This document shows positions 53,230-63,072 of a stretch of DNA of 64,000 bases, piece after piece; within the stretch, counting starts at the first letter, position 1; every line of letters begins with the position of its first letter. Source of the stretch: Prevotella heparinolytica (GTDB taxonomy: Bacteria > Bacteroidota > Bacteroidia > Bacteroidales > Bacteroidaceae); assembly GCF_004342845.1 (NCBI RefSeq), contig NZ_SLXB01000019.1, forward strand, positions 21,403 through 85,402, in the 5' to 3' direction. Below the pieces are notes generated by a model. The model made no database searches. It was not told where the DNA came from and saw only the letters and a list, made by a program, of their open reading frames with translations. Position numbers and translations under genes: made by a program.

Positions 53230-55092
53230 ATGAAATCTATAAAGACATTATTATGTAGCGTGAGTTTGCTGACGTTTTCTCTGAGCTCTTGTAGTGACTG
53301 GTTGAATGTCAATATCGACCCCGAACATCCGTCTTCAGAGAGCACTAACTATCAAACACGTTTGGCCCATATCGAATTTTATACGAACAGTGCCAATCAG
53401 TTTGCCGCTTGGCGTTCCAGTATGTCTATGGGCGATTGGACGAGAAACTTCAATGGAGGTACTTATTGGCAAATGTCTTGTTGGAACCCCATTTGGGCTA
53501 CCAAGTATGGGCCTTCTACCACTCCTTATCAGTGGTGGTTTGTCGGTGCGGGTTCAAACATCGAAGATATGTATAAAAAAGCCGTGTCGGCCGGTGCCTG
53601 GCACTATGCGGGAGTTGCGAAGGTGATTCGAGCCTATGGCTTTATGCTGATGACTGATTTATATGGAGAAATGCCTTATACCGAAGCATTGGGTCAAAGT
53701 GCCACTCCAGCGTACGATAATGGAAAGACTATTTATTTAGGATGTCTGAACGAACTGGATGAAGGTATTGAACATTTGCAGAAACAACAGGATGTTGCGC
53801 TTCCCACTTTGGCCGAAGGGGACTTTTGGAATAGCGGGAATGTTAACAAATGGCTGAAGTTGGCCTATTTGTTGAAAGCCCGTTATTGCAATAAACTCTC
53901 TAAAAAGGCAACAGGAAGTTATAAGGAAGGCAAATATGATGTGGAAGAGATTTTGGCTTGCTTGGCCAAAGCCCAGCAGAGCAATGCCGATAATACGATT
54001 ATCAATCACACAGATGATAATGGCCCTACTCATGATGTACTGGGTTGGGATGAACCGGTTGATTACTCTCCTCTTTTCTCTGTATGCGGAATGAATGGCG
54101 GCTACATGGTGACAAAGATGCTTTATGATAACCTGACGAACTTTGCCGGATTAGGTGTAGAAGATCCGCGTGCAGATAAAGTCATACCATGGGCTTGGTC
54201 GCAACAATCAGCCGCTTCACCTGCAAATATAAAATTCAAAAATGGATGGAGACGCTCTTTGGGGGTAGATATGGTATCAAATGCTGCGCCGAATTTGACA
54301 GGCGGCCCATTAAGAGCTGATTTTGATTTGAGTAAAGGTGGTTGGTGGATCAATACCCAGGCCGATATCCGTAAGGGTGATACAATCTATGTAGAAGCTA
54401 CGAGTAGCAGCAAAGGCTATAATGAGAACGTGGACTTATTGTATAGAAGACTCAAAGATACGGATGCATCAAAAGAATCGGGTTCTTTCTATACGCGCGT
54501 ATCTTCGCCGACGTATGTAGGAACTTATGCCGAAGCCTGCTTTATCAAAGCTGAAGTGCTATTCAAACAGAATGATAAGAGTGGAGCATTTACGGCATAT
54601 AGGGACGGCATCAAGGCAAGCATTGATTGTATGAATGAGAAATTGAATAAATGGTGTGCGGATGATGCGTCACTGAAATCGTGTCCGTCTTTCACTCCAA
54701 TGGAACAGGCGGATATTGATAATTTCTTAGCTAACGGCATTGGTACGGCCGGTGACTTGACTTTGGGTAAGATAATGACTCAAAAGCGTATTGCCTTGCA
54801 CTTCTCCGTGGAAATCTGGAATGATATGCGTCGCTATGACTTTAATCCTGAGATTTTCTTTGGATGGGGTGTGCCGGCATATCATAAGATTAGTGCCGAT
54901 GGCTTGAAGCGAATTCCTGAGGGTAAATTCTATCGTCGTTGGATGCAGTGCTCTCACGAGTTCAACTATAACTCCAAAAACTTGCAGGCCATTGGTAGTC
55001 AAGTGCCGGGTGCAAACATGTCATCTGCCATGTGGAATACGGAGGATGACGCTTTCACCATCAATGTCTGGTGGGATTCTGATCAGGAATAA
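53230..55092 (+). CDS. SusD-like lipoprotein, SusD/RagB-2 type (pair 3)
   Basis: A 620-residue surface lipoprotein; lipobox cysteine 21 (LSLSSCSDWLNVN). The WLNVNIDPEHPS opening and the QKRIALHFSVEIWNDMRRYDF segment are typical of the SusD-like_2 group. The gene is partner to the SusC just upstream and closes the operon; a GNRA-loop terminator lies at 55156. Confidence 0.93.
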   Translation: MKSIKTLLCSVSLLTFSLSSCSDWLNVNIDPEHPSSESTNYQTRLAHIEFYTNSANQFAAWRSSMSMGDWTRNFNGGTYWQMSCWNPIWATKYGPSTTPYQWWFVGAGSNIEDMYKKAVSAGAWHYAGVAKVIRAYGFMLMTDLYGEMPYTEALGQSATPAYDNGKTIYLGCLNELDEGIEHLQKQQDVALPTLAEGDFWNSGNVNKWLKLAYLLKARYCNKLSKKATGSYKEGKYDVEEILACLAKAQQSNADNTIINHTDDNGPTHDVLGWDEPVDYSPLFSVCGMNGGYMVTKMLYDNLTNFAGLGVEDPRADKVIPWAWSQQSAASPANIKFKNGWRRSLGVDMVSNAAPNLTGGPLRADFDLSKGGWWINTQADIRKGDTIYVEATSSSKGYNENVDLLYRRLKDTDASKESGSFYTRVSSPTYVGTYAEACFIKAEVLFKQNDKSGAFTAYRDGIKASIDCMNEKLNKWCADDASLKSCPSFTPMEQADIDNFLANGIGTAGDLTLGKIMTQKRIALHFSVEIWNDMRRYDFNPEIFFGWGVPAYHKISADGLKRIPEGKFYRRWMQCSHEFNYNSKNLQAIGSQVPGANMSSAMWNTEDDAFTINVWWDSDQE

Positions 55093-55155
55093 AAAAGGTT
55101 GATTAGGTAAAGATATTGAAGCCTTTAAAGGTCTTCATGCATAGATGATGATTGT

Positions 55156-55187
55156 AACAGTCGGTTCGTGAGAATCGACTGTTTTTG
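55156..55187 (+). terminator. Terminator with GNRA-type loop (copy 2)
   Basis: AACAGTCG (55156-55163) pairs with CGACTGTT (55176-55183), then T-run. The inner TTC-GTGA-GAA is the same as at 43106-43117, while the third stem pair differs by a compensating change (C-G there, T-A here). Confidence 0.9.
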
Positions 55188-55220
55188 TTTTGTTTGTTTG
55201 CATATCAACCGAGGTAATGT

Positions 55221-55228
55221 TACTTTTG
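55221..55228 (+). promoter_or_regulatory. Predicted -7 box for the DUF3805/DUF3806 gene
   Basis: TACTTTTG fits TAnnTTTG; leader about 70 bases to ATG 55301. It also argues against starts at 55190 or shortly after it. Confidence 0.4.
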
Positions 55229-55300
55229 CGGGAAATAATAAAAACGGATTTGATTTATTGGTGTGAGGAATTTGTAAATGCGAAGATTAGCATGATATAT

Positions 55301-56107
55301 ATGGAACAAAGCAAGAAATTTATTTCTCCGGGAGCGTGGTTCTCCATGGAATATCCGGCGGACTGGAATGAGTTTGAAGATGGGGAAGGTTCTTTCCTTT
55401 TCTATAATCCGTCGGAATGGACGGGGAATTTCCGTATTTCGGCTTATAAAGGAGATGCGACGTACGGCAAAGATGCTGTCCGGCAAGAACTGAAAGAGAA
55501 TCAGTCGGCTACTCTTGTCAGATTAGGAAGCCGGGAGTGTGCTTACAGTAAGGAAATGTTCGAGGAAGAGGGGAACTATTACACCTCCCATCTTTGGATA
55601 ACGGGGGAAGGGAATATGGTTCTTGAATGTTCTTTTACGGTGAAGAAAGGAGATGCTACGGCAGAGGCCGAGAAGATTATCGCGTCGCTGGAAGTGCGTA
55701 AAGAAGGAGCGAAATACCCGGCAGAAATTATTCCGGTGCGCCTTTCGGAGATATATCAAATTAATGAAGCATACGAATGGGTGGATGCCACCGTGAAGGA
55801 GCTGCTGAAGAAAGATTTTCAAGGAATGGAGGAAGACATCGCCAAGATGCAGCAGGTAATAGACAAGGGGGACATCGGCCCGAAAAAGAAAGATGCGTGG
55901 TTGGCCTTTGGAATTGTGCTATGTGTTATTCTGGCCAATGAAGTGGACGGTATGGAATGGCACACCCTGATAGATGGAAACCGGGAAGCGCCCGTATTGC
56001 TGAATACCACCACCGGCGGATGGATAGACCCCATGAAATTGGTCTGGAGTAAAGTGAAAGCGGGGGCAAAAGTCGAACTGGCGGAGACTTACGATGCTTT
56101 GTTTTAA
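55301..56107 (+). CDS. DUF3805/DUF3806 protein
   Basis: A 268-residue soluble protein with two parts: residues 1-140 (ISPGAWFSMEYPADWNEFEDG...), matching what I recall as DUF3805, and from about 150 on a helical part (EIYQINEAYEWVDATVKELL ... AFGIVLCVILANEVDGMEW) matching DUF3806. The first part resembles PsbP/Mog1-like folds often seen in immunity or stress proteins. Function is unknown. ATG 55301 is chosen as it follows the predicted promoter; ATG 55292 would add three residues. It is 25 bases before the ABC-F gene. Confidence 0.78.
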   Translation: MEQSKKFISPGAWFSMEYPADWNEFEDGEGSFLFYNPSEWTGNFRISAYKGDATYGKDAVRQELKENQSATLVRLGSRECAYSKEMFEEEGNYYTSHLWITGEGNMVLECSFTVKKGDATAEAEKIIASLEVRKEGAKYPAEIIPVRLSEIYQINEAYEWVDATVKELLKKDFQGMEEDIAKMQQVIDKGDIGPKKKDAWLAFGIVLCVILANEVDGMEWHTLIDGNREAPVLLNTTTGGWIDPMKLVWSKVKAGAKVELAETYDALF

Positions 56108-56132
56108 GAAACTATCAAATATCAATTGAAAA

Positions 56133-58022
56133 TTGGCTGCGGTAAATTCAATTCTTCAGGTGGAGAACCTGACCAAGTCGTTCGGCGATTTGGTATTATT
56201 CGAGAATATATTTTTTGGTTTGTCCGAGGGGCAGCGTGTGGGGCTGATAGCCAAAAACGGTAGCGGCAAGACTACGTTGCTCAACATTCTTTATGGTAAA
56301 GAGGGATATGATTCCGGTGTCATCTCTTTCCGTCGGGATATACGTGTGGGTTATTTGGAACAGGATCCGAAATATCCTGAAGAACTGACTGTGCTCGAAG
56401 TATGTTTTCATCATGGCAACTCTACTGTTGAACTGATCAAAGAGTATGAGCGCTGTATGGAGACGGAAGGGCATCCCGGACTGGATGAGATTTTGGTGCG
56501 CATGGATCACGAAAAAGCATGGGAATATGAACAAAAAGCCAAGCAGATTCTCTCTCAACTTAAGATTCGTGATTTCAACCGGCAGGTGAAACAATTATCA
56601 GGCGGACAGTTGAAGCGTGTGGCGCTTGCCAATGCCCTTATCACCGAACCCGATTTGCTGATATTGGATGAGCCTACCAATCATCTTGACCTTGACATGA
56701 CGGAGTGGCTGGAAGAATATCTCCGCCGCACTAGCCTCACACTGCTGATGGTGACGCACGACCGTTATTTCCTTGACCGTGTCTGTTCTGAAATAATGGA
56801 GATAGACAACCGGCAGATATATCAATATAAAGGTAGTTACAGTTATTATCTGGAGAAGCGTGAAGAACGTATTGAGGCTAAAACGGTGGAGATAGAACGT
56901 GCCAATAACCTATATCGTACCGAATTGGAGTGGATGCGCCGGATGCCTCAGGCACGCGGACATAAAGCCCGTTATCGAGAAGAGGCTTTTTACGAGTTGG
57001 AGAAGGTGGCCAAGCAGCGTTTCGGCAATGATAACGTCAAGCTGGATGTCAAAGCCTCTTATATCGGAAGTAAAATATTCGAGGCAGAACATCTGTTCAA
57101 GACTTTCGGTGACTTGAAGATTCTGGATGATTTTTCCTATATATTTTCGCGTTACGAGAAAATGGGTATCGTTGGGAATAACGGTACGGGAAAGTCAACA
57201 TTCATCAAAATACTGATGGGGTTGACGCAGGCTGACAGTGGTACGCTGGATATCGGCGAGACGGTTCGCTTTGGTTACTACTCGCAAGAAGGCTTACAGT
57301 TTGACGAGCAGATGAAGGTGATTGACGTAGTGAGAAATATTGCCGAGGTGATAGAACTGGACAACGGCAAGAAGCTGACGGCTTCGCAGTTTTTGCAGCA
57401 TTTCCTCTTTACTCCCGAAACGCAACACAACTATGTATATAAATTGAGTGGAGGTGAACGTCGCCGGCTTTATCTGTGCACGGTGTTGATGCGTAATCCT
57501 AATTTCCTTGTGTTGGACGAGCCTACCAACGACTTCGACATCATGACGCTGAACGTGTTGGAGGAGTATCTGCGGAGTTTCAAGGGATGCGTCATCGTGG
57601 TGAGCCACGACCGCTACTTTATGGATAAGGTGGTAGACCATCTGCTGGTGTTCAACGGACAGGGCGATATCCGCGACTTCCCCGGCAACTATACGCAGTA
57701 TCGCGACTGGAAGGAGGCAAAGGCTCATTCGGAAAAGGAGAAAGGAAAAGAAGCGGTCAAGGTGCAGGGAGAGAAAACAGCGAAAATACGTTTGAATGAG
57801 AAGCGGCGCATGTCTTTTAAGGAAAGGCGTGAGTTCGAGCAACTGGAACGAGAGATTGCCGATTTGGAAACAGAAAAAACAGCCATTGAAGAAGCCTTGT
57901 GCAGTGGCGCTCTGTCGGTGGAGGAGCTGACGGAGAAGTCGAAAAGGCTGCCCGTATTGTCCGGCCTGATTGATGAAAAGACCCTGCGTTGGCTTGAATT
58001 AAGCGAAATAGAAACGGATTGA
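56133..58022 (+). CDS. ABC-F family ATPase (Uup-like)
   Basis: A 629-residue ATPase with two nucleotide-binding domains and no membrane part. Walker A: AKNGSGKTT (about 43) and GNNGTGKST (about 347); signatures LSGGQLKR and LSGGERRR; Walker B LLILDEPTNHLD and FLVLDEPTNDFD. The linker between the domains and the charged C-terminal coiled coil (about 540-625) fit the Uup group, which acts on ribosomes. Start is TTG 56133. It may modulate translation; antibiotic resistance is not indicated by sequence alone. PHP phosphatase gene follows by 22 bases. Confidence 0.94.
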   Translation: MAAVNSILQVENLTKSFGDLVLFENIFFGLSEGQRVGLIAKNGSGKTTLLNILYGKEGYDSGVISFRRDIRVGYLEQDPKYPEELTVLEVCFHHGNSTVELIKEYERCMETEGHPGLDEILVRMDHEKAWEYEQKAKQILSQLKIRDFNRQVKQLSGGQLKRVALANALITEPDLLILDEPTNHLDLDMTEWLEEYLRRTSLTLLMVTHDRYFLDRVCSEIMEIDNRQIYQYKGSYSYYLEKREERIEAKTVEIERANNLYRTELEWMRRMPQARGHKARYREEAFYELEKVAKQRFGNDNVKLDVKASYIGSKIFEAEHLFKTFGDLKILDDFSYIFSRYEKMGIVGNNGTGKSTFIKILMGLTQADSGTLDIGETVRFGYYSQEGLQFDEQMKVIDVVRNIAEVIELDNGKKLTASQFLQHFLFTPETQHNYVYKLSGGERRRLYLCTVLMRNPNFLVLDEPTNDFDIMTLNVLEEYLRSFKGCVIVVSHDRYFMDKVVDHLLVFNGQGDIRDFPGNYTQYRDWKEAKAHSEKEKGKEAVKVQGEKTAKIRLNEKRRMSFKERREFEQLEREIADLETEKTAIEEALCSGALSVEELTEKSKRLPVLSGLIDEKTLRWLELSEIETD

Positions 58023-58044
58023 GGAGCAGGAAACGAAAAAAACG

Positions 58045-58896
58045 ATGAAGAACAGAAAGAACCTGACGAATTATCATAGCCATAGCCTATTCTGTGACGG
58101 ACGTGCCGGAATGGAAGATTTTGTACGTTTTGCCATAAGCGAGGGATTCACCTCTTATGGCTTTTCGTCGCATGCCCCACTGCCTTTTCACACGTTTTGG
58201 ACCATGGAGTGGGATTGTATGGACGACTATCTGTCCGAATACCATCGTTTGAAGACCAAGTACGACGGGCGTATAGAGCTTTATGTCGGTCTGGAGATAG
58301 ATTATCTGAATGAAGCGAGTAATCCGTCCATTGTCCGTTTCAGAGAATTGCCATTGGACTATCGTATCGGCTCCGTGCATCTGCTGTATGATGACAAAGG
58401 AGAGGTGGTCGATGTGGATGTGCCTGCCGCTGCTTTCAAGCAGATTGTCGATGAGCGCTTCGGTGGCGACTTGGAGCGTGTGGTGCGGCTCTATTACAAA
58501 CGCTCGATGCGAATGTTGGAATCGGGCGGTTTCGATATTGTAGGGCATGCCGACAAGATACACTGCAATGCCGCCTGCTATCGACCGGGGTTGCCGGATG
58601 AGGCTTGGTATGACGAACTTGTCCGGGGATATTTTACGGAGATTGCCCATCGTGGATATCAGGTTGAAATCAATACCAAGGCTTACTGCGATTCAGGAAC
58701 TTTCTATCCCGACGAACGTTATTTCTCCTTCCTGCATGATTTGGGAATACGCGTGCAGGTGAACAGCGATTCGCATTATCCGGAGCGGATAAACTACGGT
58801 CGGGCCGAAGCCTTGGCATCTTTAAAGCGGGCCGGTTATAAAGCTGTGATGGAATTGCATGCGGGCGAATGGAGGGAAACACCCATCATGCTTTAA
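58045..58896 (+). CDS. PHP-family phosphatase, histidinol-phosphatase type
   Basis: A 283-residue metal-dependent phosphatase. Motifs: NYHSHSLFCDG (metal-binding H-x-H), GFSSHAPLP, GLEIDYL, GSVHLL, VGHADKI and VNSDSHYPERI, all in the order expected of HisJ-type PHP enzymes. It would hydrolyse histidinol phosphate in histidine synthesis, although other phosphate esters are possible because no his genes are near. It follows the ABC-F gene and probably shares its transcript. Confidence 0.9.
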   Translation: MKNRKNLTNYHSHSLFCDGRAGMEDFVRFAISEGFTSYGFSSHAPLPFHTFWTMEWDCMDDYLSEYHRLKTKYDGRIELYVGLEIDYLNEASNPSIVRFRELPLDYRIGSVHLLYDDKGEVVDVDVPAAAFKQIVDERFGGDLERVVRLYYKRSMRMLESGGFDIVGHADKIHCNAACYRPGLPDEAWYDELVRGYFTEIAHRGYQVEINTKAYCDSGTFYPDERYFSFLHDLGIRVQVNSDSHYPERINYGRAEALASLKRAGYKAVMELHAGEWRETPIML

Positions 58897-58973
58897 TTAC
58901 GAACGGAACAGGCATAAAAAGAATTTGGAAAAAGTCTATGATAGAAATATCCAAAGAATTGTAGAAGAAATTA

Positions 58974-59384
58974 TTATTCTACTTCTTCGGCAGTTTCTTC
59001 AAAATCTGTCATTCCGCTTGCTACCAACAGATTATACCAGGAAATCAATTTTTTGATATCCGAAAGATATACCCGGTCGCGATCAAAATCTGGCAATACT
59101 TCGGCCAAATAGCTACGCAACTCATCAGCAGAGGCTTTTTTCAAATCCATTGCCACAGCAGCACCATTTTCTTTTTTCTTCATGGAAAGTAGCACTTCTT
59201 TCAAAGGAATATCTTCTGCATCTGTATACATGGCGATATCACCTAAAGAAATTATCTTCTCGTTGCCGTAAGCAGGAAAACGTTTCTTATCAATAAGTGA
59301 TTCTACGATCAACATATTTTTCCCTTGAGAAATGAGCTTATACAATCCGGGTTTACCGGATATAGACAAAATAGTCTTCAACAT
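58974..59384 (-). CDS. DUF5606 family protein
   Basis: A 136-residue protein starting LKTILSISGKPGLYKLISQG, the pattern I associate with DUF5606, a Bacteroidetes-only family. A central DIAMYTDAEDIPLKEVL and C-terminal DRVYLSDIKKLISWYNLLV are also typical. The first 70 residues look like a small beta-barrel/SH3-like fold. Function is unknown. It lies after coaE, but has a complete promoter of its own (59426-59456), so it can be expressed separately. Confidence 0.85.
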   Translation of the reverse strand: MLKTILSISGKPGLYKLISQGKNMLIVESLIDKKRFPAYGNEKIISLGDIAMYTDAEDIPLKEVLLSMKKKENGAAVAMDLKKASADELRSYLAEVLPDFDRDRVYLSDIKKLISWYNLLVASGMTDFEETAEEVE

Positions 59385-59425
59385 AATATGTTCAATTTTT
59401 ATTATTAGTAGCGTTTTTCGGGGAG

Positions 59426-59456
59426 CAAAGATAGTGTAAGCCGAAGAGAATACAAA
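59426..59456 (-). promoter_or_regulatory. Predicted promoter of the DUF5606 gene
   Basis: On the minus strand TTTG (59456-59453), 19 bases, TATCTTTG (59433-59426). Leader about 37 bases. Confidence 0.65.
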
Positions 59457-59511
59457 ATAAGCTTGCTTATTTTTATGACTAAGGATAATAGCTATTTTCC
59501 GGAAATGCAGT

Positions 59512-60099
59512 CTATGTTCCGCGCAACGACTTCATTAAATTCAAAATCTGCGGAATTAAAGGGGTCTTATCATCATTTATAATCACAAAGTCGGCATATT
59601 CACGTTTTTTCTCATCATTCATCTGACTTTGAATGCGTTTCTCTATTAATTCGCGCGAAGAAGTATCTCGTCGGATCGCACGCGAAATACGCAATTCTTC
59701 GGGAGCATAAATCATTACTACCACGTCTACTTCATCGGTAAAGCCCGCTTCGACTAAAATGGCCGATTCAATGCCTACTACCCAGGTGTTGATCTGATGA
59801 TGTACCCACTGTCTGAAATTTTCTTTTACGCGGGGATGGATGATGCCATTGATAATTTGGGCATGCTCCGGACTGGCAAATAAATAGGATGCAAGCAACT
59901 GTTTGTTCAGTGTATTTCCACTGTAGATATCCTTGCCAAGCAAAGCTTGTAACCCCTTGCGAATGAAAGGATCAGAACATATAAGCCGCTTTGCTTCCGC
60001 ATCTGATATATATACCGGAATACCCATTACTTGTAGTAAATGGGAGACAATGCTCTTTCCACTACCAATGCCGCCGGTGATACCTATTTTAATTGCCAT
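59512..60099 (-). CDS. coaE: Dephospho-CoA kinase
   Basis: A 195-residue P-loop kinase that adds the 3'-phosphate in the last step of CoA synthesis. [13 protein letters not shown] is the Walker A loop at residues 6-18; [11 protein letters not shown] carries the catalytic aspartate, and [11 protein letters not shown] and [12 protein letters not shown] fit the family. It overlaps the upstream YbbR gene by 11 bases, so translation is probably coupled. Confidence 0.96.
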   Translation of the reverse strand: MAIKIGITGGIGSGKSIVSHLLQVMGIPVYISDAEAKRLICSDPFIRKGLQALLGKDIYSGNTLNKQLLASYLFASPEHAQIINGIIHPRVKENFRQWVHHQINTWVVGIESAILVEAGFTDEVDVVVMIYAPEELRISRAIRRDTSSRELIEKRIQSQMNDEKKREYADFVIINDDKTPLIPQILNLMKSLRGT

Positions 60100-61105
60100 A
60101 TGCGGAAGAAACTTGCTCTATAAGAAAATCTACTTGTGCCGGATTACAACGTATCTGGCTAACACCTTTTGGCAGATTCTTTATTCTCACCGTATACTTA
60201 TCAGAACCTAAATGTAATAGCTCTTCGTATGAGATATAAATATGAAAATCTTCGGCTGTAATTTGTCTGAAACGACTCAAGCCAATATGAAAAGTAACTT
60301 GTACTTTCGAGGGAAAGGTGCGTAGTACTTTATCCGCCGGAAAATTGACGCCACGTAGCGGTACCTCCACTGTTTTTTCCGTATAAATATCAACCGGAAG
60401 CTTCATTTCAACAGAAGCCGGGACAAACTTCACTCCTTTCTGAACGCTCAAAGATACCAGACTTTTTAGGGTATCTGATATATCTTCCAGTTTTAGGTGC
60501 TGTGTATATGCAGTGGTAATTGTATCTAATACGGCTTCAGGGGCATATACCAATACAGAATCGGGATAGAATATGGTATCCGAGAGATAGTATTCGCGTC
60601 CGGCACTTACCGTACCATGCAATCTTACCGGCACCAGTTTAGATGCTCCCATCGAATAAATATATTCCAAAGTATCCGGTTTCAGTGAAAGCAGGCGGGT
60701 AGATGCGCTCAGTTGGTTCAGCACTTTCTTTTCAAACTGCGTGACCGATATTCTTACTTGATTGTCTACCCCTTTATAATCGGCATAATCAAGAGTGATA
60801 GGATAAAAACTCTTTCCTAACATATAATTGAGAAGCACTGTTCCCTTGTCCTTTACCTTGATGTGAAGTTCGGAAACCGGTTCAGAGGTTATTACAACAT
60901 TATTGGGAACTCCTTTCAAGCGTACTGGAATAGAGAAAGTAGTTTCATAATCATTGTTCAAGGTTTGTAATAACCAAAATCCACCTGCTACAAAAAAGAA
61001 AAATAAAAAAATGAAGAACTCTCTGCTTCTATCACTAAGCAGAAAATTCTTCATTTGTCTCGTTGTCTTCAGATATATATGTCCTATATTTCTGCGTTCG
61101 AACAT
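60089..61105 (-). CDS. YbbR domain membrane protein
   Basis: A 338-residue protein with an N-terminal transmembrane helix ([20 protein letters not shown]) and several YbbR-type beta repeats facing out of the cytoplasm ([42 protein letters not shown]). In Firmicutes YbbR proteins regulate the c-di-AMP cyclase; here it stands in the nusB-yajC-ybbR-coaE operon conserved in Bacteroidetes. There is an ATG at residue 18 (KNFLLSDRS) that may be the real start. Confidence 0.88.
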   Translation of the reverse strand: MFERRNIGHIYLKTTRQMKNFLLSDRSREFFIFLFFFFVAGGFWLLQTLNNDYETTFSIPVRLKGVPNNVVITSEPVSELHIKVKDKGTVLLNYMLGKSFYPITLDYADYKGVDNQVRISVTQFEKKVLNQLSASTRLLSLKPDTLEYIYSMGASKLVPVRLHGTVSAGREYYLSDTIFYPDSVLVYAPEAVLDTITTAYTQHLKLEDISDTLKSLVSLSVQKGVKFVPASVEMKLPVDIYTEKTVEVPLRGVNFPADKVLRTFPSKVQVTFHIGLSRFRQITAEDFHIYISYEELLHLGSDKYTVRIKNLPKGVSQIRCNPAQVDFLIEQVSSAYGN

Positions 61106-61121
61106 AGGTTTACATTCCTAT

Positions 61122-61454
61122 TTATTTAGAAGCCTGATTGCTGTTTGCATCGGCAGCTGCGGCAAAAATAGAATTCTTGTCTATACGAACCTTTACGTTA
61201 GAAGCTATTTCAAGCGTCACATCATTATCGTTGATTTCTTTGATAACTCCATGAATACCGCCGGCGGTGATTACCTTTTGGTTCACTTGAAGCGATCTAC
61301 GGAAATTAACTATCTCCTTTTGTTTCTTGTTTTGAGGACGAATCATAAAGAAATACATGATAACGAACATGGCTATCAGCATAATCCACATTAAACTTCC
61401 GCCACCCGGAGCTGGAGCAGGAGCTTGCAGAAAGAATACAGTCATAATATTCAT
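61122..61454 (-). CDS. yajC: Sec translocon accessory protein YajC
   Basis: A 110-residue inner-membrane protein with one helix (LMWIMLIAMFVIMYFFMI) followed by the YajC signature RPQNKKQKEIVNFRRSLQVNQ and GGIHGVIKEINDNDVTLEI. It partners SecD/SecF in protein export. It sits between nusB and ybbR. Confidence 0.96.
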   Translation of the reverse strand: MNIMTVFFLQAPAPAPGGGSLMWIMLIAMFVIMYFFMIRPQNKKQKEIVNFRRSLQVNQKVITAGGIHGVIKEINDNDVTLEIASNVKVRIDKNSIFAAAADANSNQASK

Positions 61455-61493
61455 AAATACTCAATTTTGATTTTTATTACTAAAACAAAGGTA

Positions 61494-62420
61494 TTAGTTT
61501 TTTGTCAACTTACCTTCTTTTTTTAATTGATTAACTATTCCATCTAATGTTCCATTAACAAAACTACCGCTCTTGGCCGTACTATATACTTTTGCTATGT
61601 CTACATATTCATTTAATGAAACACTTATCGGAATATTGGGAAAACTTAGAATTTCAGCTAATGCACATTGCATGATGACGACATCCATAAAAGCCACGCG
61701 ATCCAAATCCCAATTACGCGTGTTTTCACTAATTAAATGACGATAGTAATCGCAGTTCAAGATAGCGCGACGAAACAAACGCCGCGCAAATTCTTGATCT
61801 TCATCATCTTTGAATTCGGGAAGCAACGCCTGATTGGCTCCGTTTTTCTCATCAAAACGCTTGATGGTTTTCAAAACGAAAGTATCTACAATTTCCTTGT
61901 CATCATTCCAATAAAGGCTTTGATCTTCGAGGAGCACATCTAAATCGTTATTATTAAAGATAAATGCTTTATAAAGCTTTCTCCACAACTCCCGATCATT
62001 TTCATAAGAATCATCAGAAGAAGCCATGTACTCTTTATAGATATTAGATTCTAGAATTTTTTCGTGCAATCCTTTGATGAAATCTTCATCGTTGCTCCAA
62101 GTGCGTTTTTGATTAGTGATAAAGTCCGTTAATTGTTTGTTTACTTCCAATTGTGCGATGAACTTGTTTTCTACAAATTTCATGTTAGGATGTAACTCTT
62201 CGGTTGTAGGGGCTAATTTGGCTTTAGCTGCATCAATACGTTTTTGTGCGTAGTTCGTCAGAGCTATCATCAGCATCAGCAGGTAATTATATAAGTCGTA
62301 TGCCTTTGAAAGACTAAAAAACAACTCTTTCTCCGCTGAGTCTAAATTTTTACTGCCGTTCTGATAATAAGCATATACAATTTGTATAATCTTAAGACGA
62401 ATAAGAACTCTGTTGATCAT
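61494..62420 (-). CDS. nusB: Transcription antitermination factor NusB, long Bacteroidetes form
   Basis: A 308-residue protein. The first residues INRVLIRLKIIQIVYAYYQNG match NusB helix 1, then an added helical insert of about 150 residues, and the C-terminal part from about 210 (FARRLFRRAILN ... WDLDRVAFMDVVIMQCALAEILSFP, SVSLNEYVDIAKVYSTAKSGSFVNG) is the standard NusB core. It binds boxA RNA with S10 for rRNA antitermination. Bacterial NusB is normally about 140 residues; the long form is usual in this phylum. Promoter: TTTG at 62484-62481 and TACTTTTG at 62459-62452 on the minus strand (21-base gap). Confidence 0.94.
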   Translation of the reverse strand: MINRVLIRLKIIQIVYAYYQNGSKNLDSAEKELFFSLSKAYDLYNYLLMLMIALTNYAQKRIDAAKAKLAPTTEELHPNMKFVENKFIAQLEVNKQLTDFITNQKRTWSNDEDFIKGLHEKILESNIYKEYMASSDDSYENDRELWRKLYKAFIFNNNDLDVLLEDQSLYWNDDKEIVDTFVLKTIKRFDEKNGANQALLPEFKDDEDQEFARRLFRRAILNCDYYRHLISENTRNWDLDRVAFMDVVIMQCALAEILSFPNIPISVSLNEYVDIAKVYSTAKSGSFVNGTLDGIVNQLKKEGKLTKN

Positions 62421-62451
62421 AATTATATAGTAAATTCTTTTAATTGAAGTG

Positions 62452-62484
62452 CAAAAGTAGAAATTTTAAATGAGTTTACACAAA
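62452..62484 (-). promoter_or_regulatory. Predicted promoter of the nusB operon
   Basis: On the minus strand, TTTG (62484-62481), 21 bases, TACTTTTG (62459-62452), leader near 27 bases. Confidence 0.55.
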
Positions 62485-62660
62485 CAAATCACATTTTTTA
62501 ATGCAGAAGTTGATAATCCTATATTTTTCTTTTGATGATTAAAAAAAAACGTCAATTTTGAAGCCGATAAAAACATTAGATAAAATTCCGAACGGTCTTG
62601 TTACTCATTATTCATAAGACCGATGATTAAAGGAACACATCCAAATAGAGACTTTTAAAT

Positions 62661-63062
62661 ATGGAAGACATTAAGAAGAAAAACGCATCGGACGTGAACG
62701 AAAAGGAGATTGTATTCTCTCAATCCATTAAGGCAGGTAAACGTATCTATTATTTAGACGTTAAGAAGAACAGAAAAGACGAAATGTTTCTTGCCATTAC
62801 AGAGAGCAAGAAAGTAGTAATGGGAGAAGGGGATGATTCACAAGTAAGCTTTGAAAAACACAAAATCTTTTTATATAAAGAAGACTTTGAGAAGTTCTTG
62901 AACGGACTTCAACAATCCATTGATTTCATTCAAGAGCAACAAGGTTGTTATACAAGGCCTGAGACTGATGAGAGTCCTGAAGAGTATGGTTCTAAAACGG
63001 ACATCGCTTCGGAAACAACTTCTTCTTTGGAGGAGGAAATAAAAATAGATATTGATTTTTAG
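62661..63062 (+). CDS. PUR-family DNA/RNA-binding protein (DUF3276)
   Basis: A 133-residue protein. Residues 16-95 (EIVFSQSIKAGKRIYYLDVKKNRKDEMFLAITESKK, FLYKEDFEKFLNGLQQSIDFI) form a PUR repeat, the fold of eukaryotic Pur-alpha and Borrelia BpuR, which bind single-stranded nucleic acids. The C-terminal tail is acidic and looks disordered (ETDESPEEYGSK, SLEEEIKIDIDF). It is divergent from nusB and precedes the L25 gene. Likely an RNA-binding regulator; targets unknown. Confidence 0.88.
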   Translation: MEDIKKKNASDVNEKEIVFSQSIKAGKRIYYLDVKKNRKDEMFLAITESKKVVMGEGDDSQVSFEKHKIFLYKEDFEKFLNGLQQSIDFIQEQQGCYTRPETDESPEEYGSKTDIASETTSSLEEEIKIDIDF

Positions 63063-63072
63063 ACCATAACTT

